64,000 nucleotides of DNA from Deltaproteobacteria bacterium. GTDB lineage: Bacteria > Desulfobacterota > Desulfuromonadia > Geobacterales > Pseudopelobacteraceae. Position 1 is the first letter of the stretch; each line of letters starts with the position of its first letter. Below the pieces are notes generated by a model, which was not told the DNA's origin, searched no databases, and was given only the letters and a program-made list of their open reading frames with translations. The stretch covers positions 1 to 64,000 of the forward strand of contig JAJXWO010000010.1 of NCBI GenBank assembly GCA_021781535.1, given 5' to 3'. Below, in pieces: positions 38,004 through 47,228 of this stretch. Both the position numbers and the translations under genes were made by a program.

Positions 38004-38459
38004 ATGCTGAACCTGCGCAAAAAAATACTCGTAGCAATTGATGGATCTCCTCAGTCTGACAAAGCTGCCGAAGAGGCAGTGCGGCTTGCCGCCGGGAATC
38101 AGAGCCAGTTCAAAAGTCGAATTTATGCATTACTCGTGCTGCCGAATGCGCCGACATCAACATATACCGACTTTGTGCCGACCGCCCCGATGACTGAAAC
38201 AAAAAAATGGGACGAGCTTCGAGAACGAATATTTTATGTTGTAGAAAAATGTGCAGCGGAGCACAATATACCGTTGGAGATGATTGTTGAATACGGTGAC
38301 CCGGCTGATAAAATTATCTCACTTGCCAAGCACGAAGAAATTGACGTAATTGTTATTGGCAGTTCCGGCAAAGGATTTATCCAGCGGCGGATCAAGGGGA
38401 GTGTTTCCCATACAGTAGCTAGTAACGCCGCCTGTTCGGTTTATATCGTGAGGGGGTGA
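38004..38459 (+). CDS. Universal stress protein (UspA family)
   Basis: The 151-residue protein has the Usp fold: ILVAIDGSPQSDKAAEEAV at the N-terminus and the ATP-binding signature IGSSGKGFIQRRIKGSVS near the C-terminus (G-2x-G-9x-GS). The start at 38004 follows GGGG with a short spacer; the ORF extension to 37911 is not conserved. It is followed 20 bases later by a deacetylase gene. Role inferred as stress survival. Confidence 0.88.
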   Translation: MLNLRKKILVAIDGSPQSDKAAEEAVRLAAGNQSQFKSRIYALLVLPNAPTSTYTDFVPTAPMTETKKWDELRERIFYVVEKCAAEHNIPLEMIVEYGDPADKIISLAKHEEIDVIVIGSSGKGFIQRRIKGSVSHTVASNAACSVYIVRG

Positions 38460-38479
38460 TAAAGGAAGGATTCTTGTCG

Positions 38480-39271
38480 ATGTATTATTTTTTAGTACGA
38501 TTGTTTTTCGTTTTAATTGTTTTACTGATGCCGCTTTCAGCCTCTGCTGTTGAATCATTCCGAGTACCGATACTACTATATCACCGGCTTGGTGCTAAAG
38601 TTGTTGATGGTATGACGATGACAACTCCTGTTTTTGAAGCACAGATGAAATATCTGCATGATAACGGTTACAAAGTGATTCCGCTGCGGCAACTTGTTGA
38701 CTATTATCGGGGCACGGCACCCGCACCGGGGCCTAAATCGGTTGTAATCGTAGAAGATGATGCCCATAAGTCGGTCTACAGCGACATGCTTCCGATCATA
38801 AAACGATATCGTTACCCGGTAACAATTTTTTCCTACCCATCAGCAATCTCCAACGCAAAATATGCCTTGACCTGGGATCAGATGCGTGAGCTGACTAAAA
38901 CCGGACTCTTTAACATTCAATCCCATACGTACTGGCATCCGAACTTTAAGAAGGAGCGGCGAAAGTTAAGCCAGGCAGCTTTGGACACATTTGTAACGAC
39001 ACAACTAAAAAAATCAAAAGCTCGTCTGGAAGCAGAACTGGGAACTAAGGTTGATATGCTGGCCTGGCCTTTTGGGATCTACGATGACTACCTGATACGG
39101 AAAGCTACAGAAGCCGGTTATGTCGCAACATTCACTATTGAACGGCGACACGCAACAGCATCAGACTCTGTGTTAAAGCTGCCACGTTATCTCCTGGTAA
39201 ATGCCGACAGTGGCAAGGCGTTTGTACGTCTCCTCGAGGGTAATGCCGTCAAGCGAAATGTCGTCTATTAA
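38480..39271 (+). CDS. Exported polysaccharide deacetylase (NodB-like)
   Basis: The 263-residue protein has a signal peptide (1-22, ending SASAV) and a NodB domain: VPILLYHRLG, VVIVEDDAHKSVYSDM in place of TFDDG, the HxxxH motif SHTYWH, and LAWPFGIYDDY. This resembles PgaB/IcaB-type deacetylases acting on envelope polysaccharide. The ATG at 38480 has AAGGAAGGA nine bases upstream. Its TAA stop overlaps the ATG of the Cys-rich gene. Confidence 0.82.
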   Translation: MYYFLVRLFFVLIVLLMPLSASAVESFRVPILLYHRLGAKVVDGMTMTTPVFEAQMKYLHDNGYKVIPLRQLVDYYRGTAPAPGPKSVVIVEDDAHKSVYSDMLPIIKRYRYPVTIFSYPSAISNAKYALTWDQMRELTKTGLFNIQSHTYWHPNFKKERRKLSQAALDTFVTTQLKKSKARLEAELGTKVDMLAWPFGIYDDYLIRKATEAGYVATFTIERRHATASDSVLKLPRYLLVNADSGKAFVRLLEGNAVKRNVVY

Positions 39272-39456
39272 TGCCAGGTGGTGCTCCGAAAAAACAGTGC
39301 TGTCCTGACTGCACATGTTGCCAATGGTGTTCGGATGACCGCTGCAGGATCTGTCTGAATCAAGCAGGTTGCCGTCGCCGCAAACTTTCCATGGCGGAGC
39401 AGATTGCGCAGTACGACGCGCTTAATTCTTCCGATTCTGACACGCTAACATCTTAA
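39271..39456 (+). CDS. Cys-rich 61-residue protein, unknown
   Basis: The start overlaps the deacetylase stop (TAATG), which indicates coupling. In the first 35 residues there are nine Cys and one CC pair (CCPDCTCCQWCSDDRCRICL), suggesting a zinc or iron-sulfur knuckle; the C-terminal half is polar and short. No family is assigned with confidence. A spurious ORF is less likely given the coupling and the Cys spacing. Confidence 0.6.
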   Translation: MPGGAPKKQCCPDCTCCQWCSDDRCRICLNQAGCRRRKLSMAEQIAQYDALNSSDSDTLTS

Positions 39457-39606
39457 CTTACACTTTTTATATCTCCAGGCATTATATGGCCATTATGAAG
39501 CGTACGTTGAATAGTGTACATATAAGGATGTTAAAATATTTTGCTTGGAGCAATCGCTAGTAATATGATAAAAATATCTAGTTGTTAAATTAATGGGAGG
39601 TCGCAA

Positions 39607-40017
39607 GTGAAAAAAACAGCATTAGTAGTTCTCAGTATTGCCGCTCTCGCCCTTGCAGGGTGCAAAGACAAACCTAAGACTGAAGTACCAACCGCTACTC
39701 CACAGCAGGGCCAGATGCCAGGCGCTGCAACCCAAACCGGGGATCCGCACGCTGGTATGAAAGCCCAGGAAATTCCTGCAGGCGCGGGCAAAAAAGCAAC
39801 CGTTGCCGAGACCATGAATTCTGGCGGTTACACGTATGTGGAAGCAGCTGACGAAAAAGGCGGGAAAGTCTGGTTGGCACTGCCTGAAACCAAGGTTGCA
39901 AAAGGTGACAAGATTGAGTATCCGGATACTCCACCCATGGCGAACTTCCATAGTAAAACCCTGAATAAAACCTTTGATAAAATTCTTTTCATTCCCGGTA
40001 TCAGGATTGATAAGTAG
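39607..40017 (+). CDS. Small lipoprotein, NrfJ-like C-terminal domain
   Basis: The 136-residue lipoprotein has a signal peptide with lipobox LALAGC (Cys at about 19), a Pro/Gln/Ala-rich linker, and a C-terminal domain (GGYTYVEAADEKGGKVWLALPETKVAKGD..) of the type found in NrfJ and other small periplasmic proteins near cytochrome genes. GTG start with GGGAGG upstream. It has its own terminator. Function unknown; a redox or metal-handling role is only a guess. Confidence 0.7.
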   Translation: MKKTALVVLSIAALALAGCKDKPKTEVPTATPQQGQMPGAATQTGDPHAGMKAQEIPAGAGKKATVAETMNSGGYTYVEAADEKGGKVWLALPETKVAKGDKIEYPDTPPMANFHSKTLNKTFDKILFIPGIRIDK

Positions 40018-40039
40018 GTTTCAGGGTAGCTGTAACGGA

Positions 40040-40067
40040 CGGGGTCATGAAATGGCCCCGTTTTTTT
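40040..40067 (+). terminator. Rho-independent terminator
   Basis: CGGGGTCAT-GAA-ATGGCCCCG followed by TTTTTTT ends the lipoprotein gene; the minus-strand radical SAM gene ends at the T tract. Confidence 0.9.
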
Positions 40068-41607
40068 ATGGGGCAGATCGAGCCGCTTTAGATGGGCCAT
40101 GCTGCGGAACGATATTCAGTACTTTGCTGTAAAAGTCTTTCCCTTTTTTTATCTGGCCACGTTCGGAATACAGATCTCCCAGAAGAAACCACCCCCACGG
40201 ATTATTTGGCTGCTGAACAGTAATTTCCCGTAATTCCTTTTCGGATTTATCGTACTCCCCCCGCTGACGATGCCACTCTCCAGCTATAACATTTGTCGTA
40301 TAACAATATCCAAGCATCTGCTTCTGCCGTTTGAAGCGTTCCGGATCATCAAGTCGATTCCTTGCCAGCTCTTTCAGGAGTCGGGTGGATGAATGTCCTG
40401 GCGTGGGTGAAACGTATAGGGCGGCCTGGGGCGAGTCGGCAAAAACAGTTGGAGTGGTAGTGCCGGACGCCAGAGAATGTTTATAAAGCTGCGTCCCTGG
40501 ATAGTAGGCGAGTGGGGAGACATAGCCATCGTCAGGATGGATGTGGCGGATGAGTTCAATTGTCTGCCGGAGGTCATTATCAGTTTCCCCCGGGATATCG
40601 CTGATCAGATAAACCGAGAGATTGATACCGATTTTTCTGATCATTTCACAGGCTCGCTCAATCTGGGCCGGGGTGATTTTTTTGCCAAGCTGTTGAAGAA
40701 TACGCGCTGATCCGGACTCAACGCCGAGCTGAACGCATTCACAGCCGGCACGCTTCATTTCGATTAACAGTTCTTCGTCAATTGCAGTGACACGTGATTG
40801 ACAGTTCCAGAGAATGTTTACCTCCTGTTTCTGCAGTAACGAGCAAAACTCTAGGACTCTTTTTCGGTCAGCTGTAAAGGTGTCATCACGAATTGAAAAA
40901 TAAATCAGCCCGAATTTTTGACGGATATAGAGTATCTCATCGACAATCGCCTGCGGTGAACGATAGCGAACCCTCCTTCCCCAAAAATCGGGAGAACTGC
41001 AAAAATTGCACGCCGATGGACAGCCACGAGTTGTGACGATGAACTCGGATTGTAGTTCGAGATCAAGACCGATTGAAATGTCAAGGTAACGCGCCGGCAA
41101 CGGCAGGCGATCAAGATCATCAAGGCCTTTTCGATGTGAAGTGACGGTGATTGCGCCGTTATGGCGGTACGCCACCCCGTCGATGTCGTGCCACGGTGTT
41201 TTTGATGACAACCTTGCAACCAATTCCATCAGCGTGGACTCTGCTTCGCCCAGAATCACAATATCGACGGGTGTTCCTTCTGTTAATATATCTTCACTGC
41301 AAAATGTGGCGTGTCCGCCACCCATCACAATCGTGCAGCCAGGGAGAAGGTCACGGCATTCCCTGGCAAGTTCCAGCGAACTGTGTCTGTTGTGAGTCCA
41401 TTGGGAAATACCGATAAAATCCGGCTTTATAGTCAGCAGTTCCTGCCTGATCTTGGAGGTTGACCAGGCAGAAAAATTGGCCAGAATCGAGTCGTATCCT
41501 GCATCGCGCAGACTGGCGTGTAGGTAGCACATGCCGGTCGGGACAAGACTTATGTAGGGATCGTTACGGTGTGGTAATCCGGATTGATAGGCGAGCAGGA
41601 TTTTCAT
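40066..41607 (-). CDS. B12-binding-domain radical SAM protein with TPR tail
   Basis: The 513-residue protein has an N-terminal cobalamin-binding-like domain (IGISQWTHN, IVMGGGHATFC, IVILGEAE), the radical SAM motif CPSACNFC (about 196-203), a TIM-barrel, and a C-terminal TPR-like region (YDKSEKELREITVQQPNNPWGWFLLGDLY). Substrate unknown. There is no obvious ribosome site: the terminator of the upstream gene reaches within five bases of the ATG, which is unusual. Confidence 0.82.
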   Translation of the reverse strand: MKILLAYQSGLPHRNDPYISLVPTGMCYLHASLRDAGYDSILANFSAWSTSKIRQELLTIKPDFIGISQWTHNRHSSLELARECRDLLPGCTIVMGGGHATFCSEDILTEGTPVDIVILGEAESTLMELVARLSSKTPWHDIDGVAYRHNGAITVTSHRKGLDDLDRLPLPARYLDISIGLDLELQSEFIVTTRGCPSACNFCSSPDFWGRRVRYRSPQAIVDEILYIRQKFGLIYFSIRDDTFTADRKRVLEFCSLLQKQEVNILWNCQSRVTAIDEELLIEMKRAGCECVQLGVESGSARILQQLGKKITPAQIERACEMIRKIGINLSVYLISDIPGETDNDLRQTIELIRHIHPDDGYVSPLAYYPGTQLYKHSLASGTTTPTVFADSPQAALYVSPTPGHSSTRLLKELARNRLDDPERFKRQKQMLGYCYTTNVIAGEWHRQRGEYDKSEKELREITVQQPNNPWGWFLLGDLYSERGQIKKGKDFYSKVLNIVPQHGPSKAARSAP

Positions 41608-41611
41608 GGCG

Positions 41612-41640
41612 AAAAAAAATCCGGGTCACTTGACCCGGAT
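41612..41640 (-). terminator. Terminator of the NlpC/P60 gene
   Basis: On the minus strand ATCCGGGTCA-AG-TGACCCGGAT is followed by seven T. It sits directly before the radical SAM start codon. Confidence 0.9.
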
Positions 41641-41667
41641 TTAGTAAATATGCGTGTGCGGGATGTG

Positions 41668-42699
41668 TTACTTTGCAAGATTGAGCGATACGCCAAGCGA
41701 GTCATTTGTAGTAGCGTCACTTTCATTTTCTTCTTCTATACCAACCAGCAAGTCATCAAAATTTATAGAGTCGGAATTGATATTTGTCATTCGTCTTGCG
41801 CCAAGGTAGCGTGACAGATAATACGGTGTATCCATAGTTGAGATTACAACACGGTGTTCACGTGAGGAGGCATGTATCATCTTCCTGTTCCCAAGATAAA
41901 TGCCAACATGCGAAGGGAAATTTGCATAGGTCTGGAAGAAAACAAGATCACCTTTTTTTAGATCGCCGCGCATGACTTCGCTGCCGACACGAAATTGTTC
42001 CCGTGCCGTGCGGGGAAGATTAACGCTTTGTTCGCGGAAAACCTGCTGAGTGAAGCTCGAACAGTCAAGAGCGGTGCGGCTGCTTCCTCCGAAGCGGTAC
42101 CTGGCGCCAAGGAAACTGTAAGCACTCTTCTTGAGGTTGTTAACCGCCTGATTGGCCTCGATCGATTTTGCGAGGTCAACCGGGTGATCTGACTCAAGAT
42201 CAGTTAATTCTGCCAGTGTTTCTGTCTGCTCCTGATCATTTAACAGGTCTTTGTTGATGACCTGTAGTCTGCTGGTACCGGTGAGATGAGAGGGTGTCTC
42301 TGCTGCGGCCACGAGGATCAGAACCTGACCAGCTTTAACCCTGTTCCCTTTCAGTCGGTTCAATTTTCTTATTTCAGCCATTTTAACGCCGGTTTTTCTG
42401 GCGATCTTGGGAAGGGAGTCACCCTTGGAAACTCTATATGTATCCTGATGGGCTGAGGATACGTGTTTCTTTTGTTGTAAATCGGCATGGGAAGGTATTA
42501 TCAAACGCGTACCCTTGGCAACGTGGGACGCAGTCAGATTGTTAACGGATTTTAGCTCATTAACCGAAACATGATATTTCCGGGCAATTGATTGCAGAGA
42601 TTCGCTTTTTCGTACGACATGTGATTTTGAGGCCAAAACGAGTTGGGGATGTGTCAGGAGTATGAGGCAGATCGCAACAATAATACGAAGACGGGCCAT
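41668..42699 (-). CDS. Secreted LysM-NlpC/P60 peptidoglycan hydrolase
   Basis: The 343-residue protein has a signal peptide (1-24), two LysM repeats (HVVRKSESLQSIARKYHVSV; YRVSKGDSLPKIARKTGVKM), a linker, and an NlpC/P60 domain with catalytic Cys in ALDCSSFTQQVF, His in SHVGIYLG and a third polar residue in MIHASS. It should cleave cell-wall peptides (D,L-endopeptidase). The start at 42699 has GGAGGG upstream. A C-terminal acidic tail follows the domain. Confidence 0.9.
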   Translation of the reverse strand: MARLRIIVAICLILLTHPQLVLASKSHVVRKSESLQSIARKYHVSVNELKSVNNLTASHVAKGTRLIIPSHADLQQKKHVSSAHQDTYRVSKGDSLPKIARKTGVKMAEIRKLNRLKGNRVKAGQVLILVAAAETPSHLTGTSRLQVINKDLLNDQEQTETLAELTDLESDHPVDLAKSIEANQAVNNLKKSAYSFLGARYRFGGSSRTALDCSSFTQQVFREQSVNLPRTAREQFRVGSEVMRGDLKKGDLVFFQTYANFPSHVGIYLGNRKMIHASSREHRVVISTMDTPYYLSRYLGARRMTNINSDSINFDDLLVGIEEENESDATTNDSLGVSLNLAK

Positions 42700-42837
42700 G
42701 TTCCCTCCATGTTGTTTTAAATGCAATAAAGAATGGCCAATCTTATATAACAACTGATTTCATAAGTCAACCTTTGTTACATCTTTGTTGCAACAGTCAA
42801 GCTGTGCCCGTACACAGCAAACACAATACATGCGTTC

Positions 42838-44256
42838 CTATCTCTGGCGTTTGCCCCGGGCGGAAAGCCTGATTGTGACAGGGCTGTCACGAAGTACAGA
42901 CACCTGTTTATCCGGCGCCCTCAGGTTTTTTAGATATTCTTTTCCCCTTTTCAATTGGCTGGCTTCGATATCTTCGGTTGCCACGGATGCAATTTGTGAA
43001 ACCTGGCTGGCGGGGCCTTCAATTTCAACCGTGCTTGGTTCACAGGTAATGTGCGGAGAAGACAGTCCGTAGGGAAGCCTACCTTTAAGTATCACTTTTA
43101 CCGGGACGTTCTTTCGTAGTTTTTTTTCTGTGGAAACTCGAACGCTGGAGGGTGATATAGATGTTATGATCATGCCTGATGGGACAGCGATGTCATCATG
43201 ACTTACCCTTAAAGCGGTTGTCCCGTCTGATATTTTGGATGCGTCAATGTCTGCGGTGAGGTCGAGCTTTGAGGGTGTGGGGGCTAAGCTTGACATGGCT
43301 TTGATCTGGACAGTTACATCCTCAGGTAGGATACGAAGCAAGACTATATTATCGGGAACGCCATGCAGACGTACCGGGGCTGTCACTGTTGTAATCTCTC
43401 CCTGACGGGTTGTTATCAGTACCCAGAAGATGCACACGCCAAGCAGGAGTAATGTCTTCGGGAGCAGATTTGAAAAAAAACGCTGGCGCACTGTAATGCG
43501 GGGACTTTCTGTTTCGCTTTTGAGAAGTTTGTCCAGCGCCATAATAAGTTCGGTCGGCGAGTTCATAGGGTGAAATGCCCCGGCAGTTGCGAGAGAGACA
43601 TCGCCACGTTCTTCAGATATGACAATAATAACCGCATCGCTTCGTTCCGATAGTCCCAGAGCTGCCCGGTGACGGGTGCCAAGGTGTTGCGGAATATCCG
43701 GGCTGACTGAAAGCGGCAGATGGCATGCCGCCTTTTCTATTCTGCCGTTATTGATGAGTGCTGCGCCATCATGGAACGGCGCGCCATCATAGAAAATAGA
43801 CTCCAGCATTTGAGGGGAAATTTCACTGTTAATTACCACTCCGTTTGTCATCAGATCGTGAAGAGATTCATTGCCCTGAAAAACGATCAAGGCTCCGGTC
43901 TTTTTGGCGGCCATTCGAAAAAGTGTCTCGGCAATATCCTGAAATTGGCTGTGCTGTGTTTCCTGGCGGCTATCAAGTATGTGGCGCAGAAGGCTAAAGC
44001 GATACAATGCCTGCCTGATCTCAGTCTGGAATACGACGATTATAAGGATGATCAATACGGTGCCAAGTTCCTGAAGAACCCAGCTTGTCATATACAGATT
44101 AAGGAAGCGGGTAGCGAAATAGATAAGGGTTACGACTCCCAGCCCCAGCAGTACCTGAATTGCACGGGTGTCACGAAACCAGGAGTACAACTGGTACAGA
44201 AGAAAGGTCATTATCAATATATCTGCGACGTCCTGGATGCGGATGGTAGGTAACAC
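42838..44256 (-). CDS. cdaA: Diadenylate cyclase CdaA fused to YbbR (CdaR) repeats
   Basis: The 472-residue protein begins with three membrane helices and a DAC domain (about 100-245) with DGAPFHDGAAL (157-167) and GTRHRAALGLSER (193-205), the active-site DGA and RHR motifs that make cyclic di-AMP. A further membrane helix (about 264-284) leads to an extracytoplasmic part with YbbR repeats (PVRLHGVP.., KLDLTADIDAS.., VPVKVILKG..). In Firmicutes CdaA and its regulator CdaR are separate adjacent genes; here they are one chain. GTG start with GGAG upstream. Activity inferred from intact motifs. Confidence 0.9.
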   Translation of the reverse strand: MLPTIRIQDVADILIMTFLLYQLYSWFRDTRAIQVLLGLGVVTLIYFATRFLNLYMTSWVLQELGTVLIILIIVVFQTEIRQALYRFSLLRHILDSRQETQHSQFQDIAETLFRMAAKKTGALIVFQGNESLHDLMTNGVVINSEISPQMLESIFYDGAPFHDGAALINNGRIEKAACHLPLSVSPDIPQHLGTRHRAALGLSERSDAVIIVISEERGDVSLATAGAFHPMNSPTELIMALDKLLKSETESPRITVRQRFFSNLLPKTLLLLGVCIFWVLITTRQGEITTVTAPVRLHGVPDNIVLLRILPEDVTVQIKAMSSLAPTPSKLDLTADIDASKISDGTTALRVSHDDIAVPSGMIITSISPSSVRVSTEKKLRKNVPVKVILKGRLPYGLSSPHITCEPSTVEIEGPASQVSQIASVATEDIEASQLKRGKEYLKNLRAPDKQVSVLRDSPVTIRLSARGKRQR

Positions 44257-44375
44257 TTTAGAGCGACTCCTTATGACTAATGAGTTCGTTTTTTCTGGTT
44301 AATGACTGGCAAAATATGTTACATAAACAGGTCATTTTTATAGCACTTAAATCTCTTAAAGGGTAGTGGAAACGA

Positions 44376-45086
44376 ATGTTCAGGCTTTCAGATAAAGGTG
44401 AAAAAATTCAGCAGATGTTTGGAGCGATTGCCCCTCGCTACGATTTTCTTAACCGCTTGTTAAGTTTTGGTATCGACCGGCGTTGGCGAACAAAAGCGGT
44501 GCGACTGCTCAAGTACAATGAAGGTTCCCGTATTTTGGATGTTGCCACCGGCACCGGAGATGTTGCGCTGGAGATTGCCCTGTGTACGCCGGCTTCGGTC
44601 AAAATTACCGGAGCTGACTTTTGCAAGGAGATGGTCGATCTTGGGGTCGTGAAGGTTGGGGGGTCGCCATACGCCGACAGGATTGACCTCATTGTTGCTC
44701 CCTGTGAGGATCTCCCGTTTGCCGACGATACCTTTGACTCGGTCACCATAGCCTTTGGTATCAGAAATGTTGTTGACAGAAAACTGGGACTGGCAGAGAT
44801 GTGGCGGGTCCTGCGACCCGGAGGACGGATGATTATACTGGAGTTTTCCACGCCGCGTTCGCATCTTTTCAGGCAGCTCTACTATTTTTACTTCCGTCGT
44901 CTGCTGCCGGTTGTCGGTGGTCTGTTTTCACGGTACAACGCCTACAAGTACCTCCCTGACTCTGTGCTTGAATTCCCTTCACAGGAGGAGTTCTCGCGCA
45001 TGATTGGTGAAGCAGGCTTTCACAATATACATCTTCACGAGCTTACCTTTGGTATAGCCACGATATATGCCGGAGAGAAGGAATAG
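44376..45086 (+). CDS. menG: Demethylmenaquinone methyltransferase MenG/UbiE
   Basis: The 236-residue methyltransferase performs the final methylation of menaquinone. Family motifs include MFGAIAPRYDFLNRLLSFGID, LDVATGTGDVALE (SAM loop), FADDTFDSVTIAFGIRNV and LEFSTP. The enzyme supplies the quinone pool used by the bc complex at the left end of the window. GGGTAGTGG precedes the ATG. It is not coupled to neighbours. Confidence 0.94.
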   Translation: MFRLSDKGEKIQQMFGAIAPRYDFLNRLLSFGIDRRWRTKAVRLLKYNEGSRILDVATGTGDVALEIALCTPASVKITGADFCKEMVDLGVVKVGGSPYADRIDLIVAPCEDLPFADDTFDSVTIAFGIRNVVDRKLGLAEMWRVLRPGGRMIILEFSTPRSHLFRQLYYFYFRRLLPVVGGLFSRYNAYKYLPDSVLEFPSQEEFSRMIGEAGFHNIHLHELTFGIATIYAGEKE

Positions 45087-45224
45087 AACCGGAATTCCAA
45101 GTCTTGCCGCTGAGGGCAGTGAAAAAACTTTATTGGCATTCCAATTTCCTTCGGGCGGTACGTTGCTCTCAGTAAACTTCGCAAACCCTCTCTATCTCCG
45201 TGTGGCGGAGGCGCTGTTCAGTGA

Positions 45225-45707
45225 TTATTTGCCGCAGCATTTTTTGTATTTGAGTCCGCTTCCGCACGTGCATGCGTCATTGCGGCCGATTTTGACTACT
45301 GCGAGAGGTTTCTTGCGAATCATGTGCCCTTCAGTAAAATACCAGCGGTTATCTTTTCGTCTGAATTGTCCTGCTTCTTGATGCTCCCGGTTTGTGCCCT
45401 TCTCGGCGAAGCGGGCGATGAATTCTACTTCTCCGGTTGAGTCGTCAGTCCCCCCCTTGTGTGTGCTAATGATTTCAAGTCCCTGCCATTCGGCTGTTTC
45501 GGCCCATTCTTTCGTGCCGGCATGATCGTAGTTCTGGCGGTACTCAGGGTGGGTGCTTTCAAAAATAAAATCCATCTGGGCAAAAACATAGGCCGAATAG
45601 CGGGCGCGCATGAGTTGTTCAGCCGTTCGAGCAGGCTTGGCGCTTGAAATGATCTGCTCGCAGCATTCAGAGTAGGGGGTTTCGCTTCCGCATGGACATT
45701 GAGTCAT
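45225..45707 (-). CDS. ychJ: YchJ-family protein with SEC-C motif
   Basis: The 160-residue protein has an N-terminal and a C-terminal SEC-C-like zinc motif ([13 protein letters not shown] and [15 protein letters not shown]) flanking a NTF2-like core ([13 protein letters not shown]). This is the YchJ/UPF0225 arrangement. The function is unknown. AAAGGAG precedes the ATG. Confidence 0.87.
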   Translation of the reverse strand: MTQCPCGSETPYSECCEQIISSAKPARTAEQLMRARYSAYVFAQMDFIFESTHPEYRQNYDHAGTKEWAETAEWQGLEIISTHKGGTDDSTGEVEFIARFAEKGTNREHQEAGQFRRKDNRWYFTEGHMIRKKPLAVVKIGRNDACTCGSGLKYKKCCGK

Positions 45708-45855
45708 GGATGATTCTCCTTTAGAGATAGTGGCTAATTTGGTGACATATTTTTGTCTGTTTTGTCAAATAGTATATTAAATAGCGCTTGTGTGAAATCA
45801 GATTAACCTGTATTTTTAAAGATTGCAAAAATTGTGATTGGGGGCAAGGACAGGA

Positions 45856-46077
45856 ATGAATAAGTCATGTATAGAATTACTCCAAACTCCATTAACGGCG
45901 CATGAGATACGGTGGGCGGATGAGCTTGCAGACAAGCTGCCAAATGACGTCGATTTAACGTTTGAGGAGTCAAAGATTTTGACCAGGCTTCCGATTGGTG
46001 AGTGGCCGGACGCCCTTATGCTCAAGATAAAAAACGTCATTGATATCAGTGACTTTCTGGATGAAGATCAGGATTAA
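45856..46077 (+). CDS. Small acidic protein of unknown function
   Basis: A 73-residue acidic protein (MNKSCIELLQTPLTAHEIRW..) with an AAGGA ribosome site and helix-rich sequence. No family is recognised. The start at 45856 fits the ribosome site; TTG 45838 is possible but unsupported. It precedes the lipoprotein gene by 58 bases. Confidence 0.5.
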   Translation: MNKSCIELLQTPLTAHEIRWADELADKLPNDVDLTFEESKILTRLPIGEWPDALMLKIKNVIDISDFLDEDQD

Positions 46078-46135
46078 TAGTGTGTGATTTCACGTTGAAT
46101 CAGATAATTTATTTACCGTCAAGGAGTACTGCCGT

Positions 46136-47221
46136 TTGAAATACCTACGTAATATATTTGGTGTGCCAGTTATAATTCTTGCTGTACTTGCTGTTGCGGC
46201 ATGTTCCGCCAACCAAAAGACCGAAACGGCGGCGACTAACCAAAAGAAAGCCGAACTGAGAGCCGCTCAGGCAGCTTTTGCTGCAACAACTACCGCCTCC
46301 AGGAAGGCTGCAGCTTTTGCCGCGCAAACCAGCGCGGCCCGGAAAAAAGTGCCAGAAATAAAGTACAATGCGGGGGAAAGTCCTGAATATGCCAGGCAAT
46401 GTGGTTGGCCGGTACGCTGCCCTGTGCCGTTGCCCGGTTCTATTCTGCCTTCAAAGCGCATTGTCGCTTATTATGGTAACCCGCTTTCAAAGAAGATGGG
46501 AGTTCTGGGTGAGTTTCCCAAGGAGGAAATGCTGAAGCGTCTGAAAGGCGAAGTGGCCAAATGGCAGGCCGCTGACCCGGCCATTCCGGTACAGCCGGCA
46601 CTGCATCTTATTGCAGTGGTTGCGCAAGGAGCCCCGGGAAATGATGGTAAATACCGCATGATAATGCCGGATAAAGTCATTAACCAGGTGTATGGTTGGG
46701 CCAAGGAAGCGGGTGCGGTCATGTTTATCGATATTCAAACGGGGCATGACGATATTCGTTCGGTGTTGCCGCACTTCGAGTGGATTTTGAAGAATCCGGA
46801 TGTGCACCTGGGGATCGATCCGGAATTCAACCTGATAAAAAGCGGTAAAAAACCTGGCACGAAGATCGGTACATATGATGCGGCCGATATCAATTACGTT
46901 TCCGGGTATCTGAAAGATCTGGTAAAAAAATACAATCTGCCGCCCAAAGTATTTACGGTGCACAGATTTACCCGAAAAGGAGTCACGAATTCAAAAAACA
47001 TTGTGCTCCGTCCAGAAGTACAGATTGTGATGCACATGGACGGCTGGGGCGCCCCTTGGTTGAAACGTAATTCGTATAAGGAGTATGTTGTTGCCGAGCC
47101 GGTACAGTATACCGGTTTCAAGCTCTTTTACCATAACGACACCAAGAAGGGAGATCCGTTGCTGACTCCGAAAGAGGTGCTTAAGCTGAATCCGAAGCCG
47201 CTCTATATTCAGTATCAGTAG
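46136..47221 (+). CDS. Lipoprotein of unknown function with Ala-rich linker
   Basis: The 361-residue protein starts at TTG with AAGGAG nine bases upstream. It has a lipobox (LAVAAC, Cys at about 23), an Ala/Lys/Gln-rich linker to residue 70, and a globular domain with IVAYYGNPLSKKMG, FIDIQTGHDDIRSVLP, HLGIDPEFNL and MHMDGWGAPW. The alternating strand-helix pattern and the acidic strand ends look like a TIM-barrel, possibly a glycosidase-like fold, but no family is assigned. The radical SAM gene follows after seven bases. Confidence 0.65.
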   Translation: MKYLRNIFGVPVIILAVLAVAACSANQKTETAATNQKKAELRAAQAAFAATTTASRKAAAFAAQTSAARKKVPEIKYNAGESPEYARQCGWPVRCPVPLPGSILPSKRIVAYYGNPLSKKMGVLGEFPKEEMLKRLKGEVAKWQAADPAIPVQPALHLIAVVAQGAPGNDGKYRMIMPDKVINQVYGWAKEAGAVMFIDIQTGHDDIRSVLPHFEWILKNPDVHLGIDPEFNLIKSGKKPGTKIGTYDAADINYVSGYLKDLVKKYNLPPKVFTVHRFTRKGVTNSKNIVLRPEVQIVMHMDGWGAPWLKRNSYKEYVVAEPVQYTGFKLFYHNDTKKGDPLLTPKEVLKLNPKPLYIQYQ

Positions 47222-47228
47222 CCCTCGA

